DNA of 13,463 nt from an uncultured Fusicatenibacter sp. GTDB taxonomy: Bacteria; Bacillota; Clostridia; Lachnospirales; Lachnospiraceae. The DNA lies in contig CABUPZ010000067.1 of the NCBI GenBank assembly GCA_902493585.1, forward strand, positions 1 through 13,463, read 5' to 3'. Shown piece after piece: positions 12,716-13,463 of the stretch (within the stretch, counting starts at the first letter, position 1; every line of letters begins with the position of its first letter). The notes beneath the pieces were generated by a model. It made no database searches. It was not told the DNA's origin and saw only the letters and a program-made list of their open reading frames with translations. The position numbers were made by a program, and so were the translations under genes.

Positions 12716-13463
12716 TTAAACATCCTTATCTCTGATGGTATAGTTTGGCATTTTCCTCGTCTCTTCCAGAATATTGATCAGGTACTGTCCGACAATGCCC
12801 ACGGAAAGCAGCAGCAAACCGGAGTAGGCGCTGATCATAAGTACGATCGTCGTCCACCCTTCCACAGGGCTTCCGAAACACAGGAATTTTATCAGATAAA
12901 ACAGTCCAAGCACAATGCTGACAAGAAAGCTGACGATTCCTATGTCGCGTACGACGATCAGCGGAAAAGCCGAATTGGAAATAATATCGTAATACAGGTC
13001 ATGAGCCAGGCGGCGGTAGCTGTAGCCGCTTTTTCCGTATTTTCTGGCATCATGGCGCACCTCCACATTGATGATCCGGTTGGAGGTCTGCACCAGAAGA
13101 TTGCCGATCTGGGGCAGATGCACGTCCATTCCAAGGATGGCGTCAACAATGAATCGGCGCATCAGGCGGAAGCTGGTGATTTCCAGATTTGGATCCTTTT
13201 TCAGCATTTTGGAAGTCGCATAAACGGATATTTTCGTTCCCAGCTTCCGGATCAGATTGTGGTGGCGGTTCTGGTATTTGGCGATAATGACATCGACCTC
13301 AGGATTTTCCTGGATTGCCTTTACAAGCTTCGGAATCTCCTCAGGGGGATGCTGAAGATCATCGTCCATGGTTATGATAAAGTCCCCTTTTGCAAAAGAA
13401 AAACCGCAGAGCAAAGCGGGATGCTGTCCGAAATTTTTCGCCATCTGTACAATCCGTACCCTG
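12716..13463 (-). CDS. Membrane-anchored GT2 glycosyltransferase, N-terminus outside window
   Basis: About 248 C-terminal residues are visible and the reading frame stays open to base 13463, so the true start lies beyond the window; the ATG at 13444 is internal. The sequence shows the GT2 donor-site motif MDDDLQHPPEEIP, preceded by KNFGQHPALLCGF and followed by ITSFRLMRR, all typical of DPM1/GtrB/ArnC-type polyprenyl-phosphate glycosyltransferases. Two hydrophobic segments near the C-terminus (IGIVSFLVSIVLGLFYLIKF and the TTIVLMISAYSGLLLL to IVGQYLI region) would anchor it in the membrane. The expected role is transfer of a sugar from a nucleotide donor to undecaprenyl phosphate for glycan building outside the cell. 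It is the first visible gene of an operon continuing into an aminotransferase and an ATP-grasp ligase. Sugar specificity cannot be read. Confidence 0.9.
   Translation of the reverse strand, partial: RVRIVQMAKNFGQHPALLCGFSFAKGDFIITMDDDLQHPPEEIPKLVKAIQENPEVDVIIAKYQNRHHNLIRKLGTKISVYATSKMLKKDPNLEITSFRLMRRFIVDAILGMDVHLPQIGNLLVQTSNRIINVEVRHDARKYGKSGYSYRRLAHDLYYDIISNSAFPLIVVRDIGIVSFLVSIVLGLFYLIKFLCFGSPVEGWTTIVLMISAYSGLLLLSVGIVGQYLINILEETRKMPNYTIRDKDV

Overview
The window looks like chromosomal DNA from a low-to-mid GC member of the Firmicutes, most likely class Clostridia (Lachnospiraceae-like). This rests on strong AGGAGG-type ribosome binding sites, frequent GGA/GAA/CTG codons, a LacI-type sugar regulator beside GH13 and GH31 alpha-glucosidases, and the glycerol kinase / FAD oxidase / FAD-NAD oxidoreductase / DUF1667 gene order that is common in Clostridia. 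No species can be named from the sequence alone.

Region 1 (1-5383, + strand) is an alpha-glucoside module. A LacI-family repressor (53-1090) is followed by a perfect 16-bp palindrome (1122-1137) abutting an extended -10 promoter (1139-1167). That promoter drives a GH13 oligo-1,6-glucosidase-type enzyme (1274-2938) and a GH31 alpha-glucosidase-type enzyme (2990-5383). Both enzymes lack signal peptides, so they should act on sugars already imported. No transporter is present in the window.

Region 2 (about 5384-10457, + strand) is a glycerol / glycerol-3-phosphate module. An A/C-rich, G-poor stretch separates it from region 1. It has its own promoter (5516-5544) and a short leader that can fold either into an intrinsic terminator or into an overlapping alternative hairpin, which is the layout of a transcription attenuator. 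Four genes follow: glycerol kinase (glpK), a GlpA-like FAD dehydrogenase with a C-terminal BFD-type [2Fe-2S] domain, a second FAD/NAD(P) oxidoreductase, and a small four-cysteine DUF1667 protein. The last three probably work together to oxidise glycerol-3-phosphate to dihydroxyacetone phosphate. The operon ends at a very strong intrinsic terminator (10403-10457).

Region 3 (10475-13463, - strand, convergent) is the end of a tightly packed envelope-glycan-type operon. It holds a membrane-anchored GT2 glycosyltransferase (cut by the window edge), a DegT-like PLP aminotransferase and an ATP-grasp ligase, with junctions of 1 nt and a 4-bp ATGA overlap. The three could make and attach an amino sugar or amino-acid decoration, but the product cannot be told from this window.

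The most noteworthy signals are the glpK leader switch, the noncanonical GH31 active-site motif, the C-over-G stretch at the GH31/glpK boundary, and the compact GT2/aminotransferase/ATP-grasp set.
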